Positions 11,350 to 25,640 of a DNA stretch of 64,000 nt are shown one piece after another. The notes under the pieces were generated by a model. The model saw only the letters and a list, made by a program, of their open reading frames with translations, was not told the DNA's origin and ran no database searches. Source of the stretch: Dermacentor variabilis (Eukaryota; Arthropoda; Arachnida; Ixodida; Ixodidae); assembly GCF_050947875.1 (NCBI RefSeq), contig NW_027460400.1, positions 1 through 64,000 of the forward strand, written 5' to 3'. Each line of letters starts with the position of its first letter. The stretch's first letter is position 1. Both the position numbers and the translations under genes were made by a program.

Positions 11350-14300
11350 GCGTCCGCGTCTACCAAAAGATGCATGTGCATGCTTAAAACGCGTTTTGGC
11401 ACAAATCCATGTGCGGGTGCTAAAAAGAGCAGCATCGGCATGCTTTTCACGTCGTTTGGTAGAAATCCACGTGAGCGTTCTGCCAAAAGCACCATTTGCA
11501 TGCATATCGTGTGGTTTTGCAGAAAACTGCGTCCGCGTCTACCAAAAGATGCATGTGCATGCTTAAAACGCGTTTTGGCACAAATCCATGTGCGGGTGCT
11601 AAAAAGAGCAGCATCGGCATGCTTTTCACGTCGTTTGGTAGAAATCCACGTGCGCGTTCTGCCAAAAGCACCATTTGCATGCATATCGTGTGGGTTTGCA
11701 TAAAACTGCGTCCGCGTCTACAAAAAGATGGATGTGCATGCTTAAAACGCGTTATGGCACAAATCCATGTGCGGGTGCTAAAAAGAGCAGCATCGGCATG
11801 CTTTTCACGTCGTTTGGTAGAACTCCACGTGTGCGTTCTGCCAAAAGCACCATTTGCATGCATATCGTGTGGTTTTGCAGAAAACTGCGTCCGCGTCTAC
11901 CAAAAGATGCATGTGGATGCTTAAAACGCGTTTTGGCACAAATCCATGTGCGGGTGCTAAAAAGAGCAGCATCGGCATGCTTTTCACGTCGTTTGGTAGA
12001 AATCCACGTGCGCGTTCTGCCAAAAGCACCATTTGCATGCATATCGTGTGGTTTTGCAGAAAACTGCGTCCGCGTCTACCAAAAGATGCATGAGTATGCT
12101 TAAAACGCGTTTTGGCACAAATCAATGTGCGGGTGCTAAAAAGAGCAGCATCGGCATGCTTTTCACGTCGTTTGATAGAAATCCACGTGCGCGTTCTGCC
12201 AAAAGCACCATTCGCATGCATATCGTGTGGTTTTCCAGAAAACTGCGTCCGCGTCTACCAAAAGATGCATGTGCATGCTTAAAACGCGTTTTGGCACAAA
12301 TCCATGTGCGGGTGCTAAAAAGAGCAGCATCGGCATGCTTTTCACGTCGTTTGGTAGAAATCCACGTGCGCGTTCTGCCAAAAGCACCATTTGCATGCAT
12401 ATCGTGTGGTTTTGCAGAAAACTGCGTCCGCGTCTACCAAAAGATGCATGTGCATGCTTAAAACGCGTTCTGGCACAAATCCATGTGCGGGTGCTAAAAA
12501 GAGCAGCATCGGCATGCTTTTCACGTCGTTTGGTAGAAATCCACGTGCGCGTTCTGCCAAAAGCACCATTTGCATGCATATCGTGTAGGTTTGCATAAAA
12601 CTGCGTCCGCGTCTACAAAAAGATGGATGTGCATGCTTAAAACGCGTTATGGCACAAATCCATGTGCGGGTGCTAAAAAGAGCAGCATCGGCATGCTTTT
12701 CACGTCGTTTGGTAGAACTCCACGTGTGCGTTCTGCCAAAAGCACCATTTGCATGCATATCGTGTGGTTTTGCAGAAAACTGCGTCCGCGTCTACCAAAA
12801 GATGCATGTGGATGCTTAAAACGCGTTTTGGCACAAATCCATGTGCGGGTGCTAAAAAGAGCAGCATCGGCATGCTTTTCACGTCGTTTGGTAGAAATCC
12901 ACGTGCGCGTTCTTCCAAAAGCACCATTTGCATGCATATCGTGTGGTTTTGCAGAAAACTGCGTCCGCGTCTACCATGTGCATGTGCATGCTTAAAACGC
13001 GTTTTGGCACAAATCCATGTGCGGGTGCTAAAAAGAGCAGCATCGGCATGCTTTTCACGTCGTTTGGTAGAAATCCACGTGCGCGTTCTGCCAAAAGCAC
13101 CATTTGCATGCATATCGTGTGGGTTTGCATAAAACTGCGTCCGCGTCTACAAAAAGATGGATGTGCATGCTTAAAACGCGTTATGGCACAAATCCATGTG
13201 CGGGTGCTAAAAAGAGCAGCATCGGCATGCTTTTCACGTCGTTTGGTAGAACTCCACGTGTGCGTTCTGCCAAAAGCACCATTTGCATGCATATCGTGTG
13301 GTTTTGCAGAAAACTGCGTCCGCGTCTACCAAAAGATGCATGTGGATGCTTAAAACGCGTTTTGGCACAAATCCATGTGCGGGTGCTAAAAAGAGCAGCA
13401 TCGGCATGCTTTTCACGTCGTTTGGTAGAAATCCACGTGCGCGTTCTGCCAAAAGCACCATTTGCATGCATATCGTGTGGTTTTGCAGAAAACTGCGTCC
13501 GCGTCTACCAAAAGATGCATGAGTATGCTTAAAACGCGTTTTGGCACAAATCAATGTGCGGGTGCTAAAAAGAGCAGCATCGGCATGCTTTTCACGTCGT
13601 TTGATAGAAATCCACGTGCGCGTTCTGCCAAAAGCACCATTCGCATGCATATCGTGTGGTTTTCCAGAAAACTGCGTCCGCGTCTACCAAAAGATGCATG
13701 TGCATGCTTAAAACGCGTTTTGGCACAAATCCATGTGCGGGTGCTAAAAAGAGCAGCATCGGCATGCTTTTCACGTCGTTTGGTAGAAATCCACGTGCGC
13801 GTTCTGCCAAAAGCACCATTTGCATTCATATTGTGTGGTTTTGCAGAAAACTGCGTCCGCGTCTATCAAAAGATGCATGTGCATGCTTAAAACGCGTTTT
13901 GGCACAAATCCATGTGCGGGTGCTAAAAAGAGCATCATCGGCATGCTTTTCACGTCGTTTGGTAGAAATCCACGTGCGCGTTCTGCCAAAAGCACCATTT
14001 GCATGCATATCGTGTGGTTTTGCAGAAAACTGCGTCCGCGTCTACCAAAAGATGCATGTGCATGCTTAACACGCGTTTTGGCACAAATCCATGTGCGGGT
14101 GCTAAAAAGAGCAGCATCGGCATGCTTTTCACGTCGTTTGGTAGAAATCCACGTGCGCGTTCTGCCAAAAGCACCATTTGCATGCATATCGTGTGGTTTT
14201 GCAGAAAACTGCGTCCGCGTCTACCAAAAGATGCATGTGCATGCTTAAAACGCGTTTTGGCACAAATCCATGTGCGGGTGCTAAAAAGAGCAGCATCGGC

Positions 14301-16330
14301 ATGCTTTTCACGTCGTTTGGTGGAAATCCACGTGCGCGTTCTGCCAAAAGCACCATTTGCATGCATATCGTGTGGTTTTGCAGAAAACTGCGTCCGCGTC
14401 TACCAAAAGATGCATGAGTATGCTTAAAACGCGTTTTGGCACAAATCAATGTGCGGGTGCTAAAAAGAGCAGCATCGGCATGCTTTTCACGTCGTTTGCT
14501 AGAAATCCACGTGCGCGTTCTGCCAAAAGCACCATTCGCATGCATATCGTGTGGTTTTCCAGAAAACTGCGTCCGCGTCTACCAAAAGATGCATGTGCAT
14601 GCTTAAAACGCGTTTTGGCACAAATCCATGTGCGGGTGCTAAAAAGAGCAGCATCGGCATGCTTTTCACGTCGTTTGGTAGAAATCCACGTGAGCGTTCT
14701 GCCAAAAGCACCATTTGCATGCATATCGTGTGGTTTTGCAGAAAACTGCGTCCGCGTCTACCAAAAGATGCATGTGCATGCTTAAAACGCGTTTTGGCAC
14801 AAATCCATGTGCGGGTGCTAAAAAGAGCAGCATCGGCATGCTTTTCACGTCGTTTGGTAGAAATCCACGTGCGCGTTCTGCCAAAAGCACCATTTGCATG
14901 CATATCGTGTGGGTTTGCATAAAACTGCGTCCGCGTCTACAAAAAGATGGATGTGCATGCTTAAAACGCGTTATGGCACAAATCCATGTGCGGGTGCTAA
15001 AAAGAGCAGCATCGGCATGCTTTTCACGTCGTTTGGTAGAACTCCACGTGTGCGTTCTGCCAAAAGCACCATTTGCATGCATATCGTGTGGTTTTGCAGA
15101 AAACTGCGTCCGCGTCTACCAAAAGATGCATGTGGATGCTTAAAACGCGTTTTGGCACAAATCCATGTGCGGGTGCTAAAAAGAGCAGCATCGGCATGCT
15201 TTTCACGTCGTTTGGTAGAAATCCACGTGCGCGTTCTGCCAAAAGCACCATTTGCATGCATATCGTGTGGTTTTGCAGAAAACTGCGTCCGCGTCTACCA
15301 AAAGATGCATGAGTATGCTTAAAACGCGTTTTGGCACAAATCAATGTGCGGGTGCTAAAAAGAGCAGCATCGGCATGCTTTTCACGTCGTTTGATAGAAA
15401 TCCACGTGCGCGTTCTGCCAAAAGCACCATTCGCATGCATATCGTGTGGTTTTCCAGAAAACTGCGTCCGCGTCTACCAAAAGATGCATGTGCATGCTTA
15501 AAACGCGTTTTGGCACAAATCCATGTGCGGGTGCTAAAAAGAGCAGCATCGGCATGCTTTTCACGTCGTTTGGTAGAAATCCACGTGCGCGTTCTGCCAA
15601 AAGCACCATTTGCATGCATATCGTGTGGTTTTGCAGAAAACTGCGTCCGCGTCTACCAAAAGATGCATGTGCATGCTTAAAACGCGTTCTGGCACAAATC
15701 CATGTGCGGGTGCTAAAAAGAGCAGCATCGGCATGCTTTTCACGTCGTTTGGTAGAAATCCACGTGCGCGTTCTGCCAAAAGCACCATTTGCATGCATAT
15801 CGTGTGGGTTTGCATAAAACTGCGTCCGCGTCTACAAAAAGATGGATGTGCATGCTTAAAACGCGTTATGGCACAAATCCATGTGCGGGTGCTAAAAAGA
15901 GCAGCATCGGCATGCTTTTCACGTCGTTTGGTAGAACTCCACGTGTGCGTTCTGCCAAAAGCACCATTTGCATGCATATCGTGTGGTTTTGCAGAAAACT
16001 GCGTCCGCGTCTACCAAAAGATGCATGTGGATGCTTAAAACGCGTTTTGGCACAAATCCATGTGCGGGTGCTAAAAAGAGCAGCATCGGCATGCTTTTCA
16101 CGTCGTTTGGTAGAAATCCACGTGCGCGTTCTTCCAAAAGCACCATTTGCATGCATATCGTGTGGTTTTGCAGAAAACTGCGTCCGCGTCTACCATGTGC
16201 ATGTGCATGCTTAAAACGCGTTTTGGCACAAATCCATGTGCGGGTGCTAAAAAGAGCAGCATCGGCATGCTTTTCACGTCGTTTGGTAGAAATCCACGTG
16301 CGCGTTCTGCCAAAAGCACCATTTGCATGC
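11350..16330 (+). repeat. 18-monomer (3,219-bp) spaced duplication with internal 8-mer
   Basis: The stretch of about 11,350-13,110 reappears at about 14,569-16,330, an offset of 3,219 bp, roughly ten monomers. Shared private markers are GTGAGCGTTCTG (11,471 and 14,690), S with CAAATCAATGTG and TTTGATAG (12.09 and 15.31 kb), AACGCGTTCTGG (12,465 and 15,684), H, W, TTCTTCCAAAAG (12.91 and 16.13 kb) and D3 (12.97 and 16.19 kb). The one clear difference I found is GTAGGTTTGC at about 12,587 against GTGGGTTTGC at about 15,806. Inside the block, 11.68-12.37 kb also matches 13.10-13.80 kb at 1,429 bp (8 monomers). The region therefore grew by overlapping exchange steps of different length. Confidence 0.82.
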
Positions 16331-19300
16331 ATATCGTGTGGTTTTGCAGAAAACTGCGTCCGCGTCTACCAAAAGATGCATGTGCATGCTTAAAACGCGT
16401 TTTGGCACAAATCCATGTGCGGGTGCTAAAAAGAGCAGCATCGGCATGCTTTTCACGTCGTTTGGTAGAAATCCACGTGCGCGTTCTGCCAAAAGCACCA
16501 TTTGCATGCATATCGTGTGGTTTTGCAGAAAACGGCGTCCGCGTCTACCAAAAGATGCATGTGCATGCTTAAGACGCGTTTTGGCACAAATTCATGTGCG
16601 GGTGCTAAAAAGAGCAGCATCGGCATCTTTTTCACGTCGTTTGGTAGAAATCCACGTGCGCGTTCTGCCAAAAGCACCATTTGCATGCATATCTTTTGGT
16701 TTTGCAGAAAACTGCGTCCGCGTCTACCAAAAGATGCATGTGCGTGCTTAAAACGCGTGTTGGCACAAATCCATGTGCGGGTGCTAAAAAGAGCAGCATC
16801 GGCATGCTTTTCACGTCGTTTGGTAGAAATCCACGTGCGCGTTCTGCCAAAAGCACCATTTGCATGCATATCGTGTGGTTTTGCAGAAAACTGCGTCCGC
16901 GTCTACCAAAAGATGCATGTGCATGCTTAAAACGCGTTTTGGCACAAATCCATGTGCGGGTGCTAAAAAGAGCAGCATCGGCATGCTTTTCACGTCGTTT
17001 GGTAGAAATCCACGTGCGCGTTCTGCGAAAAGCACCATTTGCATTCATATCGTGTGGTTTTGCAGAAAACTGCGTCCGCGTCTACCAAAAGATGCATGTG
17101 GATGCTTAAAACGCGTTTTGGCACAAATCCATGTGCGGGTGCTAAAAAGAGCAGCATCGGCATGCTTTTCACGTCGTTTGGTAGAAATCCACGTGCGCGT
17201 TCTGCCAAAAGCACCATTTGCTTGCATATTGTGTGGTTTTGCAGAAAACTGCGTCCGCGTCTATCAAAAGATGCATGTGCATGCTTAAAACGCGTTTTGG
17301 CACAAATCCATGTGCGGGTGCTAAAAAGAGCATCATCGGCATGCTTTTCACGTCGTTTGGTAGAAATCCACGTGCGCGTTCTGCCAAAAGCACCATTTGC
17401 ATGCATATTGTGTGGTTTTGCAGAAAACTGCGTCCGCGTCTACCAAAAGATGCATGTGCATGCTTAAAACGCGTTTTGGCACAAATCCATGTCCGGGTGC
17501 TAAAAAGAGCAGCATCGGCATGCTTTTCACGTCGTTTGGTAGAAATCCACGTGCGCGTTCTGCCAAAAGCACCATTTGCATGCATATCGTGTGGTTTTGC
17601 AGAAAACGGCGTCCGCGTCTACCAAAAGATGCATGTGCATGCTTAAAACGCGTTTTGGCACAAATCCATGTGCGGGTGCTAAAAAGAGCAGCATCGGCAT
17701 CTTTTTCACGTCGTTTGGTAGAAATCCACGTGCGCATTCTGCCAAAAGCACCATTTGCATGCATATCTTGTGGTTTTGCAGAAAACTGCGTCCGCGTCTA
17801 CCAAAAGATGCATGTGGATGCTTAAAACGCGTTTTGGCCCAAATCCATGTGCGCGTGCTAAAAAGAGCAGCATCGGCATGCTTTTCACGTCGTTTGGTAG
17901 AAATCCACGTGCGCGTTCTGCCAAAAGCACCATTTGCTTGCATATTGTGTGGTTTTGCAGAAAACTGCGTCCGCGTCTATCAAAAGATGCATGTGCATGC
18001 TTAAAACGCGTTTTGGCACAAATCCATGTGCGGGTGCTAAAAAGAGCATCATCGGCATGCTTTTCACGTCGTTTGGTAGAAATCCACGTGCGCGTTCTGC
18101 CAAAAGCACCATTTGCATGCATATCGTGTGGTATTGTAGAAAACGGCGTCCGCGTCTACCAAAAGATGCATCTGCATGCTTAAAACGCGTTTTGGCACAA
18201 ATCCATGTGCGGGTGCTAAAAAGAGCAGCATCGGCATCTTTTTCACGTCGTTTGGTAGAAATCCACGTGCGCGTTCTGCCAAAAGCACCATTTGCATGCA
18301 TATCTTGTGGTTTTGCAGAAAACTGCGTCCGCGTCTACCAAAAGATGCATGTGCGTGCTTAAAACGCGTTTTGGCACAAATCCATGTGCGGGTGCCAGAA
18401 AGAGCAGCATCGGCATGCTTTTCACGTCGTTTGGTAGAAATCCACGTGCGCGTTCTGCCAAAAGCACCATTTACATGCATATCGTGTGGTTTTGCAGAAA
18501 ACTGCGTCCGCGTCCACCAAAAGATGCATGTGCATGCTTAAAACGCGTTTTGGCACAAATCCATGTGCGGGTGCTAAAAAGAGCAGCATCGGCATGCTTT
18601 TCACGTCGTTTGGTAGAAATCCACGTGCGCGTTCTGCGAAAAGCACCATTTGCATGCATATCGTGTGGTTTTGCAGAAAACTGCGTCCGCGTCTACCCAA
18701 AGATGCATGTGGATGCTTAAAACGCGTTTTGGCACAAATCCATGTGCGGGTGCTAAAAAGAGCAGCATCGGCATGCTTTTCACGTCGTTTGGTAGAAATC
18801 CACGTGCGCGTTCTGCCAAAAGCACCATTTGCTTGCATATTGTGTGGTTTTGCAGAAAACTGCGTCCGCGTCTATCAAAAGATGCATGTGCATGCTTAAA
18901 ACGCGTTTTGGCACAAATCCATGTGCGGGTGCTAAAAAGAGCATCATCGGCATGCTTTTCACGTCGTTTGGTAGAAATCCACGTGCGCGTTCTGCCAAAA
19001 GCACCATTTGCATGCATATCGTGTGGTTTTGCAGAAAACTGCGTCCGCGTCTACCAAAAGATGCATGTGCATGCTTAAAACGCGTTTTGGCACAAATCCA
19101 TGTGCGGGTGCCAAAAAGAGCAGCATCGGCATGCTTTTCACGTCGTTTGGTAGAAATCCACGTGCGCGTTCTGCCAAAAGCACCATTTGCATGCATATCG
19201 TGTGGTTTTGCAGAAAACGGCGTCCGCGTCTACCAAAAGATGCATGTGCATGCTTAAAACGCGTTTTGGCACAAATCCATGTGCGGGTGCTAAAAAGAGC

Positions 19301-22300
19301 AGCATCGGCATCTTTTTCACGTCCTTTGGTAGAAATCCACGTGCGCGTTCTGCGAAAAGCACCATTTGCATTCATATCGTGTGGTTTTGCAGAAAACTGC
19401 GTCCGCGTCTACCAAAAGATGCATGTGCGTGCTTAAAACGCGTTTTGGCACAAATCCATGTGCGGGTGCTAAAAAGAGCATCATCGGCATGCTTTTCACG
19501 TCGTTTGGTAGAAATCCACGTGCGCGTTCTGCCAAAAGCACCATTTGCATGCATATCGTGTGGTTTTGCAGAAAACTGCGTCCGCGTCTACCAAAAGATG
19601 CATGTGCATGCTTAAAACGCGTTTTGGCACAAATCCATGTGCGGGTGCCAAAAAGAGCAGCATCGGCGTGCTTTTCACGTCGTTTGGTAGAAATCCACGT
19701 GCGCGTTCTGCCAAAAGCACCATTTGCATGCATATCGTGTGGTTTTGCAGAAAACGGCGTCCGCGTCTATCAAAAGATGCATGTGCATGCTTAAAACGCG
19801 TTTTGGCACAAATCCATGTGCGGGTGCTAAAAAGAGCATCATCGGCATGCTTTTCACGTCGTTTGGTAGAAATCCACGTGCGCGTTCTGCGAAAAGCACC
19901 ATTTGCATTCATATCGTGTGGTTTTGCAGAAAACTGCGTCCGCGTCTACCAAAAGATGCATGTGGATGCTTAAAACGCGTTTTGGCACAAATCCATGTGC
20001 GGGTGCTAAAAAGAGCAGCATCGGCATGCTTTTCACGTCGTTTGGTAGAAATCCACGTGCGCGTTCTGCCAAAAGCACCATTTGCTTGCATATTGTGTGG
20101 TTTTGCAGAAAACTGCGTCCGCGTCTATCAAAAGATGCATGTGCATGCTTAAAACGCGTTTTGGCACAAATCCATGTGCGGGTGCTAAAAAAAGCATCAT
20201 CGGCATGCTTTTCACGTCGTTTGGTAGAAATCCACGTGCGCGTTCTGCCAAAAGCACCATTTGCATGCATATTGTGTGGTTTTGCAGAAAACTGCGTCCG
20301 CGTCTACCAAAAGATGCATGTGCATGCTTAAAACGCGTTTTGGCACAAATCCATGTCCGGGTGCTAAAAAGAGCAGCATCGGCATGCTTTTCACGTCGTT
20401 TGGTAGAAATCCACGTGCGCGTTCTGCCAAAAGCACCATTTGCATGCATATCGTGTGGGTTTGCAGAAAACTGCGTCCGCGTCTACCAAAAGATGCATGT
20501 GCATGCTTAAAACGCGTTTTGGCACAAATCCATGTGCGGGTGCTAAAAAGAGCAGCATCGGCATCTTTTTCACGTCGTTTGGTAGAAATCCACGTGCGCG
20601 TTCTGCCAAAAGCACCATTTGCATGCATATCTTGTGGTTTTGCAGAAAACTGCGTCCGCGTCTACCAAAAGATGCATGTGCGTGCTTAAAACGCGTTTTG
20701 GCACAAATCCATGTGCGGGTGCCAGAAAGAGCAGCATCGGCATGCTTTTCACGTCGTTTGGTAGAAATCCACGTGCGCGTTCTGCCAAAAGCACCATTTA
20801 CATGCATATCGTGTGGTTTTGCAGAAAACTGCGTCCGCGTCCACCAAAAGATGCATGTGCATGCTTAAAACGCGTTTTGGCACAAATCCATGTGCGGGTG
20901 CTAAAAAGAGCAGCATCGGCATGCTTTTCACGTCGTTTGGTAGAAATCCACGTGCGCGTTCTGCGAAAAGCACCATTTGCATGCATATCGTGTGGTTTTG
21001 CAGAAAACTGCGTCCGCGTCTACCAAAAGATGCATGTGGATGCTTAAAACGCGTTTTGGCACAAATCCATGTGCGGGGGCTAAAAAGAGCAGCATCGGCA
21101 TGCTTTTCACGTCGTTTGGTAGAAATCCACGTGCGCGTTCTGCCAAAAGCACCATTTGCTTGCATATTGTGTGGTTTTGCAGAAAACTGCGTCCGCGTCT
21201 ATCAAAAGATGCATGTGCATGCTTAAAACGCGTTTTGGCACAAATCCATGTGCGGGTGCTAAAAAGAGCATCATCGGCATGCTTTTCACGTCGTTTGGTA
21301 GAAATCCACGTGCGCGTTCTGCCAAAAGCACCATTTGCATGCATATCGTGTGGTTTTCCAGAAAACTGCGTCCGCGTCCACCAAAAGATGCATGTGCATG
21401 CTTAAAACGCGTTTTGGCACAAATCCATGTGCGGGTGCTAAAAAGAGCAGCATCGGCATGCTTTTCACGTCGTTTGGTAGAAATCCACGTGCGCGTTCTG
21501 CGAAAAGCACCATTTGCATGCATATCGTGTGGTTTTGCAGAAAACTGCGTCCGCGTCTACCAAAAGATGCATGTGGATGCTTAAAACGCGTTTTGGCACA
21601 AATCCATGTGCGGGTGCTAAAAAGAGCAGCATCGGCATGCTTTTCACGTCGTTTGGTAGAAATCCACGTGCGCGTTCTGCCAAAAGCACCATTTGCTTGC
21701 ATATTGTGTGGTTTTGCAGAAAACTGCGTCCGCGTCTATCAAAAGATGCATGTGCATGCTTAAAACGCGTTTTGGCACAAATCCATGTGCGGGTGCTAAA
21801 AAGAGCATCATCGGCATCTTTTTCACGTCGTTTGGTAGAAATCCACGTGCGCGTTCTGCCAAAAGCACCATTTGCATGCATATCTTGTGGTTTTGCAGAA
21901 AACTGCGTCCGCGTCTACCAAAAGATGCATGTGCGTGCTTAAAACGCGTTTTGGCACAAATCCATGTGCGGGTGCTAAAAAGAGCAGCATCGGCATGCTT
22001 TTCACGTCGTTTGGTAGAAATCCACGTGCGCGTTCTGCCAAAAGCACCATTTGCATGCATATCGTGTGGTTTTGCAGAAAACTGCGTCCGCGTCTACCAA
22101 AAGATGCATGTGCATGCTTAAAACGCGTTTTGGCACAAATCCATGTGCGGGTGCTAAAAAGAGCAGCATCGGCATCTTTTTCACGTCGTTTGGTAGAAAT
22201 CCACGTGCGCGTTCTGCCAAAAGCACCATTTGCATGCATATCTTGTGGTTTTGCAGAAAACTGCGTCCGCGTCTACCAAAAGATGCATGTGCGTGCTTAA

Positions 22301-22400
22301 AACGCGTTTTGGCACAAATCCATGTGCGGGTGCTAAAAAGAGCAGCATCGGCATGCTTTTCACGTCGTTTGGTAGAAATCCACGTGCGCGTTCTGCCAAA
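16331..22400 (+). repeat. L/I-variant satellite domain with 13-mer and 3-mer duplications
   Basis: About 34 monomers dominated by the L monomer (17.22, 17.93, 18.83, 20.08, 21.16, 21.69 kb), usually followed by TCTATCAAAAG and I, alternating with F, V and GTGCGTGC monomers and with GTGCCAGAAAGAG. A block of about 18.2-19.0 kb returns at 20.5-21.3 kb, offset 2,327 bp (13 monomers). It is recognised by GTGCCAGAAAG, ATTTACATGC and CGTCCACCAAAAG, and differs at CTACCCAAAG (18,698) and GGGGGCTAAA (21,075). The segment from 20.84 kb is then duplicated again at 537 bp (3 monomers) from 21.38 kb. CATGTCCGGGTGC appears at 17,490 and 20,354, 16 monomers apart. Confidence 0.8.
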
Positions 22401-25400
22401 TGCACCATTTGCATGCATATCGTGTGGTTTTGCAGAAAACTGCGTCCGCGTCTACCAAAAGATGCATGTGCATGCTTAAAATGCGTTTTGGCACAAATCC
22501 ATGTGCGGGTGCTAAAAAGAGCAGCATCGGCATGCTTTTCACGTCGTTTGGTAGAAATCCACGTGCGCGTTCTGCCAAAAGCACCATTTGCATGCATATC
22601 GTGTGGTTTTGCAGAAAACTGCGTCCGCGTCTACCAAAAGATGCATGTGCGTGCTTAAAACGCGTTTTGGCACAAATCCATGTGCGGGTGCTAAAAAGAG
22701 CAGCATCGGCATGCTTTTCACGTCGTTTGGTAGAAATCCACGTGCGCGTTCTGCCAAAAGCACCATTTGCATGCATATCGTGTGGTTTTGCACAAAACTG
22801 CGTCCGCGTCTACCATGTGCATGTGCATGCTTAAAACGCGTTTTGGCACAAATCCATGTGCGGGTGCTAAAAAGAGCAGCATCGGCATGCTTTTCACGTC
22901 GTTTGGTAGAAATCCACGTGCGCGTTCTGCCAAAAGCACCATTTGCATGCATATCGTGTGGTTTTGCAGAAAACTGCGTCCGCGTCTACCAAAAGATGCA
23001 TGTGCATGCTTAAAACGCGTTTTGGCACAAATCCATGTGCGGGTGCTAAAAAGAGCAGCATCGGCATGCTTTTCACGTCGTTTGGTAGAAATCCACGTGC
23101 GCGTTCTGCCAAAAGCACCATTTGCATGCATATCGTGTGGTTTTCCAGAAAACTGCGTCCGCGTCTACCAAAAGATGCATGTGCATGCTTAAAACGCGTT
23201 TTGGCACAAATCCATGTGCGGGTGCTAAAAAGAGCCGCATCGGCATGCTTTTCACGTCGTTTGGTAGAAATCCACGTGCGCGTTCTGCCAAAAGCACCAT
23301 TTGCATGCATATCGTGTGGTTTTGCAGAAAACTGCGTCCGCGTCTACCAAAAGATGCATGTGCATGCTTAAAACGCGTTTTGGCACAAATCCATGTGCGG
23401 GTGCTAAAAAGAGCAGCATCGGCATGCTTTTCACGTCGTTTGGTAGAAATCCACGTGCGCGTTCTGCCAAAAGCACCATTTGCATGCATATCGTGTGGGT
23501 TTGCATAAAACTGCGTCCGCGTCTACAAAAAGATGGATGTGCATGCTTAAAACGCGTTTTGGCACAAATCCATGTGCGGGTGCTAAAAAGAGCAGCATCG
23601 GCATGCTTTTCACGTCGTTTGGTAGAACTCCACGTGTGCGTTCTGCCAAAAGCACCATTTGCATGCATATCGTGTGGTTTTGCAGAAAACTGCGTCCGCG
23701 TCTACCAAAAGATGCATGTGGATGCTTAAAACGCGTTTTGGCACAAATCCATGTGCGGGTGCTAAAAAGAGCAGCATCGGCATGCTTTTCACGTCGTTTG
23801 GTAGAAATCCACGTGCGCGTTCTGCCAAAAGCACCATTTGCATGCATATCATGTGGTTTTCAGAAAACGGCGTCCGCGTCTACCAAAAGATGCATGTGCA
23901 TGCTTAAAACGCGTTTTGGCACAAATCCATGTGCGGGTGCTAAAAAGAGCAGCATCGGCATGCTTTTCACGTCGTTTGGTAGAAATCCACGTGCGCGTTC
24001 TGCCAAAAGCACCATTTGCATGCATATCGTGTGGTTTTGCAGAAAACTGCGTCCGCGTCTACCAAAAGATGCATGTGCATGCTTAAAACGCGTTTTGGCA
24101 CAAATCCATGTGCGGGTGCTAAAAAGAGCAGCATCGGCATGCTTTTCACGTCGTTTGGTAGAAATCCACGTGCGCGTTCTGCCAAAAGCACCATTTGCAT
24201 GCATATCGTGTGGGTTTGCATAAAACTGCGTCCGCGTCTACAAAAAGATGGATGTGCATGCTTAAAACGCGTTTTGGCACAAATCCATGTGCGGGTGCTA
24301 AAAAGAGCAGCATCGGCATGCTTTTCACGTCGTTTGGTAGAACTCCACGTGTGCGTTCTGCCAAAAGCACCATTTGCATGCATATCGTGTGGTTTTGCAG
24401 AAAACTGCGTCCGCGTCTACCAAAAGATGCATGTGGATGCTTAAAACGCGTTTTGGCACAAATCCATGTGCGGGTGCTAAAAAGAGCAGCATCGGCATGC
24501 TTTTCACGTCGTTTGGTAGAAATCCACGTGCGCGTTCTGCCAAAAGCACCATTTGCATGCATATCGTGTGGTTTTCAGAAAACGGCGTCCGCGTCTACCA
24601 AAAGATGCATGTGCATGCTTAAAACGCGTTTTGGCACAAATCCATGTGCGGGTGCTAAAAAGAGCAGCATCGGCATCTTTTTCACGTCGTTTGGTAGAAA
24701 TCCACGTGCGCGTTCTGCCAAAAGCACCATTTGCATGCATATCTTGTGGTTTTGCAGAAAACTGCGTCCGCGTCTACCAAAAGATGCATGTGCGTGCTCA
24801 AAACGCGTTTTGGCACAAATCCATGTGCGGGTGCTAAAAAGAGCAGCATCGGCATGCTTTTCACGTCGTTTGGTAGAAATCCACGTGCGCGTTCTGCCAA
24901 AAGCACCATTTGCATGCATATCGTGTGGTTTTGCAGAAAACGGCGTCCGCGTCTACCAAAAGATGCATGTGCATGCTTAAAACGCGTTTTGGCACAAATC
25001 CATGTGCGGGTGCTAAAAAGAGCAGCATCGGCATGCTTTTCACGTCGTTTGGTAGAAATCCACGTGCGCGTTCTGCCAAAAGCACCATTTGCATGCATAT
25101 CGTGTGGTTTTGCAGAAAACTACGTCCGCGTCTACCATGTGCATGTGCATGCTTAAAGCGCGTTTTGGCACAAATCCATGTGCGGGTGCTAAAAAGAGCA
25201 GCATCGGCATGCTTTTCACGTCGTTTGGTAGAAATCCACGTGCGCGTTCTGCCAAAAGCACCATTTGCATGCATATCGTGTGGTTTTGCAGAAAACTGCG
25301 TCCGCGTCTACCAAAAGATGCATGTGCATGCTTAAAACGCGTTTTGGCACAAATCCATGTGCGGGTGCTAAAAAGAGCAGCATCGGCATGCTTTTCACGT

Positions 25401-25640
25401 CGTTTGGTAGAAATCCACGTGCGCGTTCTGCCAAAAGCACCATTTGCATGCATATCGTGTGGTTTTGCAGAAAACGGCGTCCGCGTCTACCAAAAGATGC
25501 ATGTGCATGCTTAAAACGCGTTTTGGCACAAATCCATGTGCGGGTGCTAAAAAGAGCAGCATCGGCATCTTTTTCACGTCGTTTGGTAGAAATCCACGTG
25601 CGCGTTCTGCCAAAAGCACCATTTGCATGCATATCTTGTG
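22401..25640 (+). repeat. Transition satellite domain with H, W, D3, F and V monomers
   Basis: About 18 monomers. It starts with near-consensus copies and a D3 monomer at 22.81 kb, contains the 715-bp duplication listed separately, then runs H (24.21 kb), W, a GGTTTTCAGAAAACGG deletion copy, F/V (24.68-24.74 kb), an AAAACGGCG monomer and D3 (25.14 kb). This order is the same as the unit used at 50-62 kb. The D3 copy at 25.14 kb also carries AACTACGTCC and TTAAAGCGCG, a combination seen once more at 29.07 kb. At 25,645 GGTTTTAGAG replaces GGTTTTGCAG. Confidence 0.78.
23236..24665 (+). repeat. 715-bp tandem duplication of four monomers
   Basis: Copy 1 is about 23,236-23,950 and copy 2 about 23,951-24,665. 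Both hold the series consensus-like, H, GTAGAACTCC/GTGTGCG plus W, and a monomer with the 1-base deletion GGTTTTCAGAAAACGG (at 23,857 and 24,572). Sharing that deletion shows the event post-dates it. The clearest difference is ATATCATGTGG in copy 1 (23,848) against ATATCGTGTGG in copy 2. The left limit is set by GAGCCGCATCGG at 23,235, which copy 2 lacks, and the right limit by an F variant at 24,676. Confidence 0.85.
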